Position numbers and translations under genes: made by a program. DNA of 64,000 nucleotides from a bacterium (GTDB lineage: Bacteria > Cyanobacteriota > Sericytochromatia > S15B-MN24 > UBA4093). Numbering within the stretch: position 1 is the stretch's first letter; every line of letters starts with the position of its first letter. This document shows positions 26,090-35,143 of this stretch, in pieces. The notes below the pieces were generated by a model. The model was given only the letters and a program-made list of their open reading frames with translations. It was not told the origin of the DNA and searched no databases. The stretch spans positions 62,001 through 126,000 of the forward strand of contig JAGIBK010000007.1 in NCBI GenBank assembly GCA_017744355.1, written 5' to 3'.

Positions 26090-26131
26090 AACGCAGCACC
26101 GCCCAGGCCTTGGCCTGGGCGGTGCTGCGTT
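26090..26131. terminator. 20-bp perfect hairpin between kbl and a lipoprotein gene
   Basis: 26090-26109 pairs perfectly with 26112-26131. On the minus strand TTTT follows, on the plus strand none. It lies between convergent genes and can serve both. Confidence 0.7.
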
Positions 26132-26145
26132 GAGGTGTGCCGGGG

Positions 26146-27141
26146 CTAGTTCACCGTCACGTTCTTGGTGGCGGTCCACTTGCCGTAGATCAGCTGGAGG
26201 GCATAGGCGCCGGTGCTGATCCCGAGGGGGATCTGGACGCTCAGCGAGGTGCCGTCCGCGCTCGCCGCCGTCACTGTGCAGGCGGGGCCGCCCACGCCGA
26301 GGGTCACCGTGGCGCCGCTCGTCGTCCTGGGCAGGCCGTGGCCGTAGAGCTTCAGGGTCCCGCCGCGGGCGATCGTCGCGGCCGAGAGGCTCGAGAAGAC
26401 GAAGCCGTCCGCCGTCAGGCCAAAGCCGTCCCAGAGCCCATACGCGTCCGTCACGCCGTTGGGGAGCGCGGCGGAGGCCGACGCCGCCCGGACGTAGAGG
26501 CCCGCGATGGGGTCCTGGTCCTGGGCGATCGCGCGGTCCACCACTGCCCAGGCCATCTCGTAGGTCGGCACGTCGAGCAGCCCGCTCAATCCGGCCGGAA
26601 CGACGAAGGCGGCGGGGATCTCGATGCCGGGGCTATCGGTGGCCGGCGTGGTCAAGCACCCCATGAGGCTGGCGTTCTGGTCGTCGGTAAGGGCCTTGAG
26701 GTTGGAGAGGGCCGAAAGGGCGCTGCTGCTGCGGCTCAGCGTGTGCACGGCACCGCTCAGGGAGAGCCAGCGCCCGCTCCGGTACGTGATCAGGGTGCGT
26801 AGGCGGATGAGCGGGGCGCCTGCGCTGTTGGCCCGCAGACCCTTCATCGCTTCGAGGAAGTAGGGCTTGCTCCCCGGCTTGAACTCGTTCTTGAAGTTGA
26901 AGCGGAAGCCGCCATCCGGCGTGGTGAGGGTGGTGGCGACCGTGTTGCCTGAGGCGGGCTCGATGATCGAGATGGTCGCGCCGTTCGCGATGTCGCCGAG
27001 CGTCGCCTGCGCCTGCCGCTCGCTCGCGCCCTCGACGACGCCCGCGAGCGGTGGCGTCGCGGGAGCCTCAGGCGAAACGACCGGGGCGGAGCAGGCCGCT
27101 AGGAGCAGGCTTGCGGTGAGGCAGGCTGCAAGGCGTCTCAT
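26146..27141 (-). CDS. Lipoprotein paralogous to the ends of the NHL lipoprotein
   Basis: 331 residues; the ATG overlaps the upstream stop (ATGA). The signal peptide ends in LLAAC. Residues 40-160 (NGATISIIEPASGNTVAT, LEAMKGL, RLRTLITYRSGRW, LSALSNLKALTDDQNASLMG) match residues 50-175 of the preceding gene product closely in order and spacing. The C-terminal 80 residues look like an IPT/TIG Ig-like domain. It is therefore a short paralogue without the NHL propeller. Function unknown; surface or periplasmic location is likely. Confidence 0.65.
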   Translation of the reverse strand: MRRLAACLTASLLLAACSAPVVSPEAPATPPLAGVVEGASERQAQATLGDIANGATISIIEPASGNTVATTLTTPDGGFRFNFKNEFKPGSKPYFLEAMKGLRANSAGAPLIRLRTLITYRSGRWLSLSGAVHTLSRSSSALSALSNLKALTDDQNASLMGCLTTPATDSPGIEIPAAFVVPAGLSGLLDVPTYEMAWAVVDRAIAQDQDPIAGLYVRAASASAALPNGVTDAYGLWDGFGLTADGFVFSSLSAATIARGGTLKLYGHGLPRTTSGATVTLGVGGPACTVTAASADGTSLSVQIPLGISTGAYALQLIYGKWTATKNVTVN

Positions 27142-30134
27142 GGGTCCACCTTCCTGATGAGCCGGTTGTTGGTATCGGCGATGTAGAGGCTGCCCGAGGC
27201 GTCGCTCGCGATGTCCGTGGCTCTGTAGAACCTGGCGTTGCCGAGGATGCCGCCGTCCCCTTGATAGCTGGCGCCGGCGCCGCCCAGCGTCCAGATGATG
27301 CCGTTCGGGTCCACCTTGCGGATGAGGTGGAAGTCCGTGTCGGAGAGGTAGAGGTTCCCGAGGGGATCGAACGCGAGCCCGGCCGGATAGCCGATATTGG
27401 CGGTGAGGGCGGGGATGCCGTCGCTGAAGCCCGCGCCGCCGCCCGCCACGGTGGTGATGATCCCGGTGACGCGATCCACGCGTCGGATGCGCCGGTTGTT
27501 GAGATCAGAGAAGTAGAGGTTCTGCTCCTTGTCCAGGACGACGTCGCTCGGCCAGTTGATGGTCGCATTCACCGCCGGGCCGTCGTCGCCGCTGTAGCCC
27601 GAGATGCCCTTGCCGGCGATGATGTAGAGCTTGTTGGCCTCGAGCGTCTGGCCGTAGTAATTCCCTCCCACCCGCGGGAGCATGAGGACGAGGTTCCCGC
27701 TGTCGGCGAAGAGGAGGTTCCCTGCGGCATCCACCACCATGCCGCGAGGGCCGTATAGCTTGGCGACTAACGGGTCGCCCCCGAAAGGGCCGCTGCCCCA
27801 CGAGCCGCCGACGATGGTGGAGATGTTGCCCGCCGTCCGGGTCTGGCCGAAGGCCATGCCGCTCTCGCTCGGGATCATCCGGATCCGGTAGTTCGACTGG
27901 TCGGAGATGAAGATGCTGCCGCTGGCATCCACCGCCACCCCCTTTGGAGAGTTGAGCAGGCCGCTCGCGGCGACGACGTTGTTGCCCCCGGGGCCGGCGG
28001 TGTCGCTGCCGGTCACCGTCGAGACGACGCCGCCGCTGAGCCTGCGAAGGCGGTTCCCGTCGGTGAAGAGCAGGGCCCCCGAGCGCTCGATGGCGATCGC
28101 CTCGACCCCCAGGAGTTGGGTGTTGCCGGCGACGGTGCCGTCGCTCGAGACGCCGGCCAAGCCGTTACCCGCGGCCGTGTAAAGCTTGCCTGCCGTCATC
28201 GCCTTGCCGAAGTGGGACCCCGATGTCTTCGGGATCACCATCACCTGGTTGAGACCATCTTCGACGAAGGCCAGGTTGCCTGCCGCATCCACGGCCACCT
28301 TCTGGATGCTCTTGAAGTTCGCCTGCAGCGGATCGAGCCCGTCCGCCGGGGCCTGCGCGCCACCGCCCGCCACCAGGTGCAGGACGCCCGCAAGGTCCAG
28401 TCGGAAGATCTTGTTGCTGGTCATCGTGACGAAGTAGACGTCGCCTGCGGGGCTCACCGCCACCCCGCGAGGGGGGGGGAGGTTGGCCGAGAGCGCGGTG
28501 ACCCCTTCGGCCGGTGCCGTGGCCCCGCCGCCCGCGACGGTGTAGATGTTGCCCGCCACCACGTTCTTGCCGTAGCAGGTGCCGGTCCAGCCTGCCACCA
28601 TCCGGAGGCGGAAGTTGTTGCCGTCGCCGAAGAAGACGCTCCCCGACGCATCCACCGCAATACCGCTCGGGCCGTTGATCTTCGAGTCGCCGGCGGGGCC
28701 GTCGTCGCCGAAGAAGGCCGCTCCGTTGCCACCCGCCAGGTTGGAGGCGTTGCCCGCCGTGTCCACCTTCCGGATCCGGTAGTTCCAGTAGTCGCTGATG
28801 TAGAGGTTCCCCGCCGCATCCCGGGCCGCGTCCTCGGGCCCGTTGAGCGCTCCGGTGGTCAGGGGCGCGATCATCCCGTTGGTCCCGATCTTGCGGATCT
28901 CGTAGGAGCCTTTGGCGACCACGTACAGGTTGCCGGCCCCGTCCACCCGGATGCCGGTGGGATTGCTGATCCGCGCTGTGGCGGCGACCCCGTTGTCGCT
29001 GCCCGGCAAGCCGGTACCGGCGAGCAGGGTCAGGGTGCCGCTCGCGTCGACCTTGAAGACGCGGTTGGCCCCGAAGTCGGTGAAGTACAGGTTGCCGTTG
29101 CCGTCCAGGGCCACGCCGTTCGGCTTGGTGAGGCTCCACTGAGTGGCAGGCATCCCGGGGATGGGATCCTTCAGGCCGCCGAACTTCGTGACGAGGCTCT
29201 GGCTGGTGATGCCGAGCCCGAGCACGTTGAAGGTGGGCAGCACCAGCGAGACCAGGTTGCCGACTTGCACCGTCAGCGCGCCCTTGACGGCGGTGGCGGG
29301 CACGGTGACGGTGAGCTGGGTGGCGGTGGCGTTAACGATGGCAGGGGCCTGGACCCCGTTGAAGCGAACGATGTTGACGGCCGGGTCGAAGCCGCTGCCG
29401 TACAGCACCACGGTGTCGCCCCGGTTGGCGCCGGTCGTCGAGATGTCCGTCACCATGGGGCCACGCTCCAGGCGCACGTAGCCGCCGGTGTTGACGTCGC
29501 GGGCGATCGCCCGCAGCGGGTCCTGGTTGAGTTGCAGGGCAGCGTTGACCAACCCGAGGACGCTCGTGAACTCGGCGCCGGTGATGCCGGTGGCCCCCAC
29601 GGTGCCGGTGAAGCTCGCGCCGTTCGCCGTGCCCATCATGGCGAGCTGCTGGGCCTTGCTCAGGCCCTTGAGGCTCTGGAGGATGCTGAGGGCGGTGGTC
29701 GTCGGGTTGATGTCGATGCGGCCCGTGCTCAGGCTGCTCCACGCGCCGTTGAAGCGGATGAGGGTCCTCAGGCGCGCTGCCGCCGCCCCGACCCGGTTGG
29801 GGGCCCCGCCCGCGGGGAGGCCCCGGACGGCTTCGAGCGCGTACGGGGTATCGACCTGCGGGGTCCAGTTCGCGATGCTCAGCGAGAAGTCGCCGTTCGC
29901 CTTGGTCACGGTAGAGGCGACGGAGCGCCCGTCGCGGGTGTCGATCAGCGAGACGGTCGCGCCGCTGGAGATCTCGGAAGGGGTGGCCTGGGTCTGGAAG
30001 CGGATCTGGCCCGTGAGCGACGCGTGCCCCGAGGCCGTGAGGAGGCCCGTGTCGGCGACCAGCGCACCGATGCGCGGGCAGCCCGTCAGGACGAGCAGCA
30101 GGGAAGCCAGAAGCAGGGCCGTGAGCTGTTTCAC
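27138..30134 (-). CDS. Large NHL-repeat lipoprotein with TIG domain
   Basis: 998 residues from a GTG at 30134. The signal peptide ends in VLTGC. Order: a carboxypeptidase-regulatory-like/Ig module (about 30-120), a helical segment shared with the downstream paralogue (to about 180), a TIG-like domain (about 215-300), then more than ten NHL blades to the end. Blades read like VDGAGNLYVVAKGSYEIRKI and VDASGSIFISDQSNYRIRMI, enough for two propellers or one very large array. NHL propellers bind proteins or glycans. It is the middle gene of a three-lipoprotein operon. Confidence 0.8.
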   Translation of the reverse strand: MKQLTALLLASLLLVLTGCPRIGALVADTGLLTASGHASLTGQIRFQTQATPSEISSGATVSLIDTRDGRSVASTVTKANGDFSLSIANWTPQVDTPYALEAVRGLPAGGAPNRVGAAAARLRTLIRFNGAWSSLSTGRIDINPTTTALSILQSLKGLSKAQQLAMMGTANGASFTGTVGATGITGAEFTSVLGLVNAALQLNQDPLRAIARDVNTGGYVRLERGPMVTDISTTGANRGDTVVLYGSGFDPAVNIVRFNGVQAPAIVNATATQLTVTVPATAVKGALTVQVGNLVSLVLPTFNVLGLGITSQSLVTKFGGLKDPIPGMPATQWSLTKPNGVALDGNGNLYFTDFGANRVFKVDASGTLTLLAGTGLPGSDNGVAATARISNPTGIRVDGAGNLYVVAKGSYEIRKIGTNGMIAPLTTGALNGPEDAARDAAGNLYISDYWNYRIRKVDTAGNASNLAGGNGAAFFGDDGPAGDSKINGPSGIAVDASGSVFFGDGNNFRLRMVAGWTGTCYGKNVVAGNIYTVAGGGATAPAEGVTALSANLPPPRGVAVSPAGDVYFVTMTSNKIFRLDLAGVLHLVAGGGAQAPADGLDPLQANFKSIQKVAVDAAGNLAFVEDGLNQVMVIPKTSGSHFGKAMTAGKLYTAAGNGLAGVSSDGTVAGNTQLLGVEAIAIERSGALLFTDGNRLRRLSGGVVSTVTGSDTAGPGGNNVVAASGLLNSPKGVAVDASGSIFISDQSNYRIRMIPSESGMAFGQTRTAGNISTIVGGSWGSGPFGGDPLVAKLYGPRGMVVDAAGNLLFADSGNLVLMLPRVGGNYYGQTLEANKLYIIAGKGISGYSGDDGPAVNATINWPSDVVLDKEQNLYFSDLNNRRIRRVDRVTGIITTVAGGGAGFSDGIPALTANIGYPAGLAFDPLGNLYLSDTDFHLIRKVDPNGIIWTLGGAGASYQGDGGILGNARFYRATDIASDASGSLYIADTNNRLIRKVDP

Positions 30135-30144
30135 CGCTGAGGCC

Positions 30145-30882
30145 TCATTGCAGCTGCGCTGCGATCGCGGTGACGCCGTTGGGGGTCACCTGGACGTTCT
30201 CCGAAACCCAAGAGACGCTCGGCCCGTTGCCGGTGCGCGTGATCGCAAGGCGGTAGGTCCCGGCCGCGAGGGCGAGGGCGAGCTCGTTGGTCAGGGTCGG
30301 TGTGTCGATGAGGACGCCGTTTTGGGTGAGCTCGAGGCGCGTCTGCGCCCTGTCTTCCTCGTCGTGGCTGAGGGTCGGAAAGACGCTCAGCTTCAGTTTG
30401 CCGTCGGTGGTGATCGAAACGACGAGCTCGTCCGTCATCTGCGGGTTGCGCACCGAGGCCGCGGTGACGATGGCGCTGCCGCTCGCGCCCGGCTTGACCG
30501 TGACGAGCCCCTGCGGGCTCACCTCGACGGCCTCGGGCACGGAGCTCGACCACGTCACGCCTAGCGGGTCCGTTTCGCCGGTGTAGAGCCAGACTTTCGC
30601 CGAGAGCGCTCGGCTGTTCGGGTAGCGCGCGGGGGTCGAGCCGTCGGCGGCAGGGGCGTTGAGGGTGATGGCGTCCACGTCGGGGGCGATGAGCACGAGG
30701 CTTGCCATCGGCGTCGTGCTGCCGCCCGAGACGTTGCCCCCGACCTCGCCGGCGTCCGGGGTCGGAGAGGCGCTGGGGCCATGTGCCACCAGCAACAGGT
30801 CGTCACCCGTATCACAGCCTGCGATCGCCAGCAAAAGCAGCGTCATCGCCGCGAAGCCTCTGAGCTTGAACCATCCAGACAT
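30145..30882 (-). CDS. Ig-like (Big2-type) lipoprotein
   Basis: 245 residues. The signal peptide ends in AIAGC. After a Pro/Ser linker, residues 95-160 (AKVWLYTGETDPLGVTWSS, VSPQGLVTVKPGASGSAIVTA) have the pattern of bacterial Ig-like group 2 domains, found in adhesins and surface scaffolds. The last 80 residues form another beta-rich unit. It is first in the operon and is followed 11 bp later by the NHL lipoprotein. A joint surface complex is inference. Confidence 0.65.
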   Translation of the reverse strand: MSGWFKLRGFAAMTLLLLAIAGCDTGDDLLLVAHGPSASPTPDAGEVGGNVSGGSTTPMASLVLIAPDVDAITLNAPAADGSTPARYPNSRALSAKVWLYTGETDPLGVTWSSSVPEAVEVSPQGLVTVKPGASGSAIVTAASVRNPQMTDELVVSITTDGKLKLSVFPTLSHDEEDRAQTRLELTQNGVLIDTPTLTNELALALAAGTYRLAITRTGNGPSVSWVSENVQVTPNGVTAIAAQLQ

Positions 30883-30935
30883 GCCCGTGTCGCCCCTTCG
30901 GTATTGCCATTCGACCGTGATGGTCGTGGACTTTT

Positions 30936-30963
30936 CCTATACCGAAGCGCGATGGGTCGTTAA
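30936..30963 (-). promoter_or_regulatory. Promoter of the three-lipoprotein operon
   Basis: Minus-strand TTAACG (plus 30958-30963) and TATAGG (plus 30936-30941) are 16 bp apart, in the only AT-rich patch upstream of the start at 30882. Confidence 0.4.
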
Positions 30964-31032
30964 CTTGCAAGTCCTTTCAAAGCGGCGCCAGGAGCTTGTC
31001 AGCGGATACCTGGTCGAGCTTTGGGACGGATT

Positions 31033-33408
31033 TCAGCTTGGCGGTTGCTCGATGAAGGCGCGCGCGTGGCGAAGCTTGCCCGCATGGGCGGCGCGCGCGC
31101 TGTCGAAGGCGTCCGGCAGGTTGCCGAACATGGGGGGCGAGGCGATCGCGATCGCCAGCTCGAAGAAGAGGCGGGCCCCGGCCGTCAGGCCCTCGTTCTC
31201 CAGTTCGCGGCCCTTGCGGTACAGGGCCTCGAACTCGTGGAGGTCGCAGAAGGCCACATCGTCCCAGCGCAGGCGGTACAGCCCACCGGCGGCTTCGAGC
31301 AGATGGCCCGCTTCCAGCTTCTTGAGCCCTTGCCGTAGGCTGTGAGCGGCCGAGTGGAGCTGGTTCAGCTCGTCAGGGTCCTCGAAGAGGTGCTCGGCGA
31401 GGGTCTCGGAGGGGATCCCATCCGGGTTGAGCGCCAGGTAGCCGAGCAGCATCAGCGCCTTGTGACGCGAGAGCTTGAGGGACTCGGTACCGTCCAGCAG
31501 GAGGCGCAAGTCCCCGAAGGCCTGGCATGAGAGCATCGAGGGCCAGCCTGCCCCGTCGAACGCCTCGTGCCAGTACCCTCGGCGCAGCGAGGGGCGCGAC
31601 AGGACGGCAGGCGCCGGGACCGCTTCGCCTGCGAGCTTTTGGGCAAGCAAGAACACGCTCGCCCTGAGGTCTTCGAGCGGTTGCGCGTCGAGCTCGGTCT
31701 GCAGCAGGGCCAGTGCCTCGGCCGTCTCCCCTTGGGCGGCCAGCGCGCAGGCCCAGGTGAGGCGCATGTAGTTGCGCTGGTCGTTGTCCAGCGCAAGGCG
31801 GCTCAGCTCGTCGTAGTACAACCGGGCTTCGACGTAGCGGCCCTGGTAGCAGGCGATTTCGAGTAGGTGGAGGTTGCTCATCTGCACGAACGCCGTCGCT
31901 CCTTGTCGGATGGCCCGGGCCTTCATGTACTGGAAGTAGGCATAGGCCGCCTGGTGGGCCTGGGCCCGCAGGGCACGGCTTCCCAGCAGCGAGACGAAGT
32001 TGAGCACCGCGTCGGGGCTGGGGGCCTCGAAGGCGCGGGGCGGGATCTGGAGCACGACTTGGATGGACGAGAGCCCCTGCGGATCGAGCAGGTGGCTTCG
32101 CAGGCGCGCATTGTGGGCTTCGAGCAGGCGGGTCTCGAAGTTCTGCGCGACGACTAGCGAGAGGAGGCGCTCGGCGTAGCGGGTGGCTTCCAGCCTCAGC
32201 CCCTGGTTGTTGTGGGTGACGTGCAGCCCGAGCAAGGCCAGGTAGTGCTCGTAGTGCAGGAGGCGATCGCCCGACGGCGTGATGGCGAGGACCTCTTGCC
32301 AGAGGGCGTGGACCTCGTCGGTCTCGGCCACCAGCCACTGCTTCCAGGCCTTGAGGTTGAGGTAGCGTGCGCGCTGGAGGGGCGTGAGCGCCGCTTCGTG
32401 AGGGGTGAGCTCAGCGAGGAGCGCTTCGTAGCGCTCCAGGTCGCGCTGGTTCGACGCGCTGCTCGCCATTTCGAGCAACGTGTCGAGCCGCTCGTGTCGC
32501 TCGGCCGCACAGAGGGCGAGGGCCTGCTGATACTGCATCCAGCCGCCTTCGAGCATCCCCGCCTCGAAGAGAGCGGCTGCCTCCAGCCGCAGGAAGATCG
32601 CATGCTGGGTGCGCACTTCGGGCGGCACCTGGCGCAGGATCGCGCGGGCGGCACTCGCCTGGTGGGTCCGGAAGTGGCGGATGCCTTGCGCCTTGAGCCC
32701 CCTGGCGATCAAATCCCACACGCCCTGCGGCGCGCCGCGCTCCACTGCCTCTATCGCCGCGTCGTGCCAGGCGGCCTGCAGCACGAGCAAGCCTGCCGCG
32801 TCGCGCTGGGCGAGGTTGCGGCGTATCAGCTCATCGCCGTCGGGCAGCTCGCCGAACGCGCCGACCAGTTGGAGGGCCAAGACCTGCGCTTGCAAGGGCA
32901 CCGGCAGGTCCAGGAGGTCTTCGAGGCGCGCTCGCCCCTGCCAGCCCGGGTGCTCGGCGTCCCAGTGCGCGAGGCTTTGGCGTTCGAGCTTCGGCGGGAG
33001 ATGGCGAGAGGCGATCGCAAGCGAGCCCGTGGCGGGAAAGTGCCGGATCAGACCCTGGAGCAACGTTTCGAGCGGGGTGTCCTCGGCCAGGTGGAAGTCG
33101 TCGAGCAAAAGGCCGTCTTCGGGCATCACCTCGCTCAGCGCGAGCCCGAGCACAGCCCCCGGCTCGGAGGCGCTCAGGGTGCTTCGGAGCTGTTCGAAGC
33201 GCGCTGCGAGTGCTGGCCACGGCTGCAGGAAGCGGTGCAGGAAGAAGGCGGGATCCGCGTCGTCGCGGGTCAGGGCGAGGTAGCGCCGTCGATCGGGGGC
33301 CTCGGCGTGCCAGCGTTCGAGCTGATAGGTCTTGCCCGCGCCCGGCGGGGCGCTGAGAAAGACGCTGGGGGGCATCGAGGGCGGGGGCGATGGCTCCTGG
33401 CTCGTCAT
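31033..33408 (-). CDS. ATPase-TPR regulator with C-terminal SARP/BTAD DNA-binding module
   Basis: 791 residues. Residues 15-30 hold a Walker A (SAPPGAGKT), and GLLLDDFHLAEDTPLE near residue 100 is a Walker B of the MalT/STAND type. A long alpha-helical TPR-like region spans about 200-590. From about 630, FGDLRLLLDGTESLKLSRHK and YLALNPDGIPSETLAEHLFE followed by HSLRQGLKKLE form an OmpR/SARP winged helix, then a BTAD domain to the end. MalT-type proteins are ATP- and ligand-gated activators. TTGACG about 32 nt upstream (plus 33440-33445) with a poor -10 suggests a short or absent leader. It is divergent from the C39-like protease gene. Confidence 0.8.
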   Translation of the reverse strand: MTSQEPSPPPSMPPSVFLSAPPGAGKTYQLERWHAEAPDRRRYLALTRDDADPAFFLHRFLQPWPALAARFEQLRSTLSASEPGAVLGLALSEVMPEDGLLLDDFHLAEDTPLETLLQGLIRHFPATGSLAIASRHLPPKLERQSLAHWDAEHPGWQGRARLEDLLDLPVPLQAQVLALQLVGAFGELPDGDELIRRNLAQRDAAGLLVLQAAWHDAAIEAVERGAPQGVWDLIARGLKAQGIRHFRTHQASAARAILRQVPPEVRTQHAIFLRLEAAALFEAGMLEGGWMQYQQALALCAAERHERLDTLLEMASSASNQRDLERYEALLAELTPHEAALTPLQRARYLNLKAWKQWLVAETDEVHALWQEVLAITPSGDRLLHYEHYLALLGLHVTHNNQGLRLEATRYAERLLSLVVAQNFETRLLEAHNARLRSHLLDPQGLSSIQVVLQIPPRAFEAPSPDAVLNFVSLLGSRALRAQAHQAAYAYFQYMKARAIRQGATAFVQMSNLHLLEIACYQGRYVEARLYYDELSRLALDNDQRNYMRLTWACALAAQGETAEALALLQTELDAQPLEDLRASVFLLAQKLAGEAVPAPAVLSRPSLRRGYWHEAFDGAGWPSMLSCQAFGDLRLLLDGTESLKLSRHKALMLLGYLALNPDGIPSETLAEHLFEDPDELNQLHSAAHSLRQGLKKLEAGHLLEAAGGLYRLRWDDVAFCDLHEFEALYRKGRELENEGLTAGARLFFELAIAIASPPMFGNLPDAFDSARAAHAGKLRHARAFIEQPPS

Positions 33409-33553
33409 GCTAGAGATAGAAACCCTACCTCCCCGGAAGCGTCAAGCGTTTCCTTGTGATTAAGGCAATGCTAGCTGAATCTTAATCAATGGATTACCGA
33501 TTCTCCGCCCTGGCATCCGATAGATTGGAAAGGCCAAGCCATGGGGGGAAACC

Positions 33554-34474
33554 ATGTCGACCATTCAAGCATTTTCACAAGTAGCAAGGTTGCATGCCGC
33601 TCGCACCGCCGCACCGACGAGTGCGGTAGGGGCTCCTGCGTCGCCCACCTACGACGCCCTGCTCGATCGGCTTCATCTGCACCAGGCGCCTGTCCAGCCG
33701 GCTCCGAGCCAGGCGGAGATGATCCAGCCTTCGACGGGCCTGAAGCAGATGTTCAAGAAGCTCGACACCCTGGTCGATCGCCTGGGCGAGGCCCTGAAGC
33801 CCAAGCCGAAGCCCGAGGCCGAGAAGAAGCCGCCGGCTCAGTCCAAGCCGGCGCCGAAGCCCGCTGAAAAGCCGAAGCCGGCCCCCAAGCCTGCCGAGAA
33901 GCCGAAACCGGCGCCGCAGCCCGCGCCTAAGCCGGCCGTCAAGCCGAACGTCGGCAACAACACCTTCGTCTCCCAGTACCGCAGCACCTCGAACGTTAAC
34001 GAGGATGCCTCACGTGCCAACGGCAACTGCGGCCCGGCGAGCCTGACCATCGTCGCGGAGGCCTTCGGCAAGCGCAGCGTCACGCCTGGCAACGCCAACG
34101 CCGCCATCGAGGACTCCCGTCGCCGGATGGGGGCGGGCACGAGCAACTCCAGCGAGTACAGCGGCACGAGCTATGAGCAGCTCGTCCGGGGCGCCAAGAG
34201 CTACGGCCTGGACGCCGACGTCCTGTACGGCGGCCTGGACAAGCTGAAGGCCGAGCTGGCCAAGGGCCGCCTCGTCATCGCGCACCTGCGCCCCAGCTAC
34301 CTCAACCCGAACTCCACCTCGGGGCACTACACGGTCGTGACCAAGGTGGCCGACGGCCGCGTCTACATGCACGACCCGGCCAACGCGAGCGGCCCCATGT
34401 CGATCTCGGAAGCCCAGTTCAAGAAGTCACAGGCCCAGCGCGGCGCCTACGGCTTGATCTCCCTCAAGGCCTAG
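33554..34474 (+). CDS. C39-like cysteine protease with Pro/Lys-rich linker
   Basis: 306 residues; GGGGGG lies 5 nt before the ATG. Residues 90-135 are a repetitive linker of PAPKPAEKPK units, which could span a wall or envelope layer. The C-terminal domain has NGNCGPASLTIVAEAFG (catalytic Cys), GHYTVVTKVADGRVYMHDPA (His then Asp), the papain-like C39 layout. No classical signal peptide is visible, so the export route is unclear. Substrate unknown. It overlaps the convergent rnhB stop by 4 bp. It is divergent from the large ATPase/BTAD regulator, its possible controller. Confidence 0.75.
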   Translation: MSTIQAFSQVARLHAARTAAPTSAVGAPASPTYDALLDRLHLHQAPVQPAPSQAEMIQPSTGLKQMFKKLDTLVDRLGEALKPKPKPEAEKKPPAQSKPAPKPAEKPKPAPKPAEKPKPAPQPAPKPAVKPNVGNNTFVSQYRSTSNVNEDASRANGNCGPASLTIVAEAFGKRSVTPGNANAAIEDSRRRMGAGTSNSSEYSGTSYEQLVRGAKSYGLDADVLYGGLDKLKAELAKGRLVIAHLRPSYLNPNSTSGHYTVVTKVADGRVYMHDPANASGPMSISEAQFKKSQAQRGAYGLISLKA

Positions 34475-35130
34475 GGCCAGAGACGAAGCTGCAGGTCGCG
34501 GCAGGGGCCGAAGCTTCTGCGGTGCTGCGGGGTGAGGCCGTGCTCGGCGATCGCCGCCAGGTGCTCGGCGGTCGGGTACCCCTTGTGCCGATCGAAGCCG
34601 TAGGCGGGATATTGGCGGTGCAGCGCGATCATCTGGGCGTCGCGGTGGACCTTGGCAATCACCGCCGCAGCGGCGATGGACATGGATCGCGCGTCCCCCT
34701 TGACCAGTGCCTCTTGCTTGGTCCGAATCCCCCGGATCGCCATGTGCCCGTCCACCAGGAGCCGGTCGGGTTTGAGGGTCTTGCGCACCCGGCGCAGGGC
34801 GCGGGCCATGGCCTCGTGCGAGGCTGAGAGGATGTTGAGGCGATCGATCTCCTCGGGGGAGCACTCAGCGATCGCCCAGGCGAGCGCGACCTCCTTGACC
34901 ACCGCGGCGAAGTGCTCACGGCGCGCCTCGCTCAGCTTCTTGGAGTCGGTCAGGCCCGTGAGACGTACTTTTACTGCTTCGAAGTCGGGATGATCGGGCC
35001 CCGGTAGTACCACGCAGGCGGCCACCACCGCTCCTACCAGGGGACCGCGCCCCACCTCGTCCAGGCCGGCCAGGTGGCGATCGCCCCTGCCCCACCAGCT
35101 TTCCTCGATGCTCCACATGGTCTCGCGCAT
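34471..35130 (-). CDS. rnhB: Ribonuclease HII
   Basis: 219 residues from the ATG at 35130, chosen because TAAAAT lies 7 nt upstream and no Shine-Dalgarno is present; ATGs at 35139 and 35118 are alternatives. Cleaves RNA in RNA/DNA hybrids and misincorporated ribonucleotides. LAGLDEVGRGPLVGAVVAA carries the DEVGRG catalytic motif (Asp and Glu near residues 24-25), LTDSKKLSEARRE is the substrate loop, VDGH the next Asp and AAAVIAKVHRDA the last active-site segment. Length is normal. Confidence 0.95.
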   Translation of the reverse strand: MRETMWSIEESWWGRGDRHLAGLDEVGRGPLVGAVVAACVVLPGPDHPDFEAVKVRLTGLTDSKKLSEARREHFAAVVKEVALAWAIAECSPEEIDRLNILSASHEAMARALRRVRKTLKPDRLLVDGHMAIRGIRTKQEALVKGDARSMSIAAAAVIAKVHRDAQMIALHRQYPAYGFDRHKGYPTAEHLAAIAEHGLTPQHRRSFGPCRDLQLRLWP

Positions 35131-35137
35131 AGCGGCC

Positions 35138-35143
35138 ATTTTA
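35138..35143 (-). promoter_or_regulatory. -10 box of rnhB, leaderless type
   Basis: Minus-strand TAAAAT (plus 35138-35143) ends 7 nt before the ATG at 35130. The spacer and -35 region fall inside structured repeat copy 1. Confidence 0.45.

Noticed and set aside
33830..33940. Tandem DNA repeat in the C39-like gene
   Set aside because: It encodes a PAPKPAEKPK linker; the repetition is at the protein level and expected for such linkers, not a separate DNA element.
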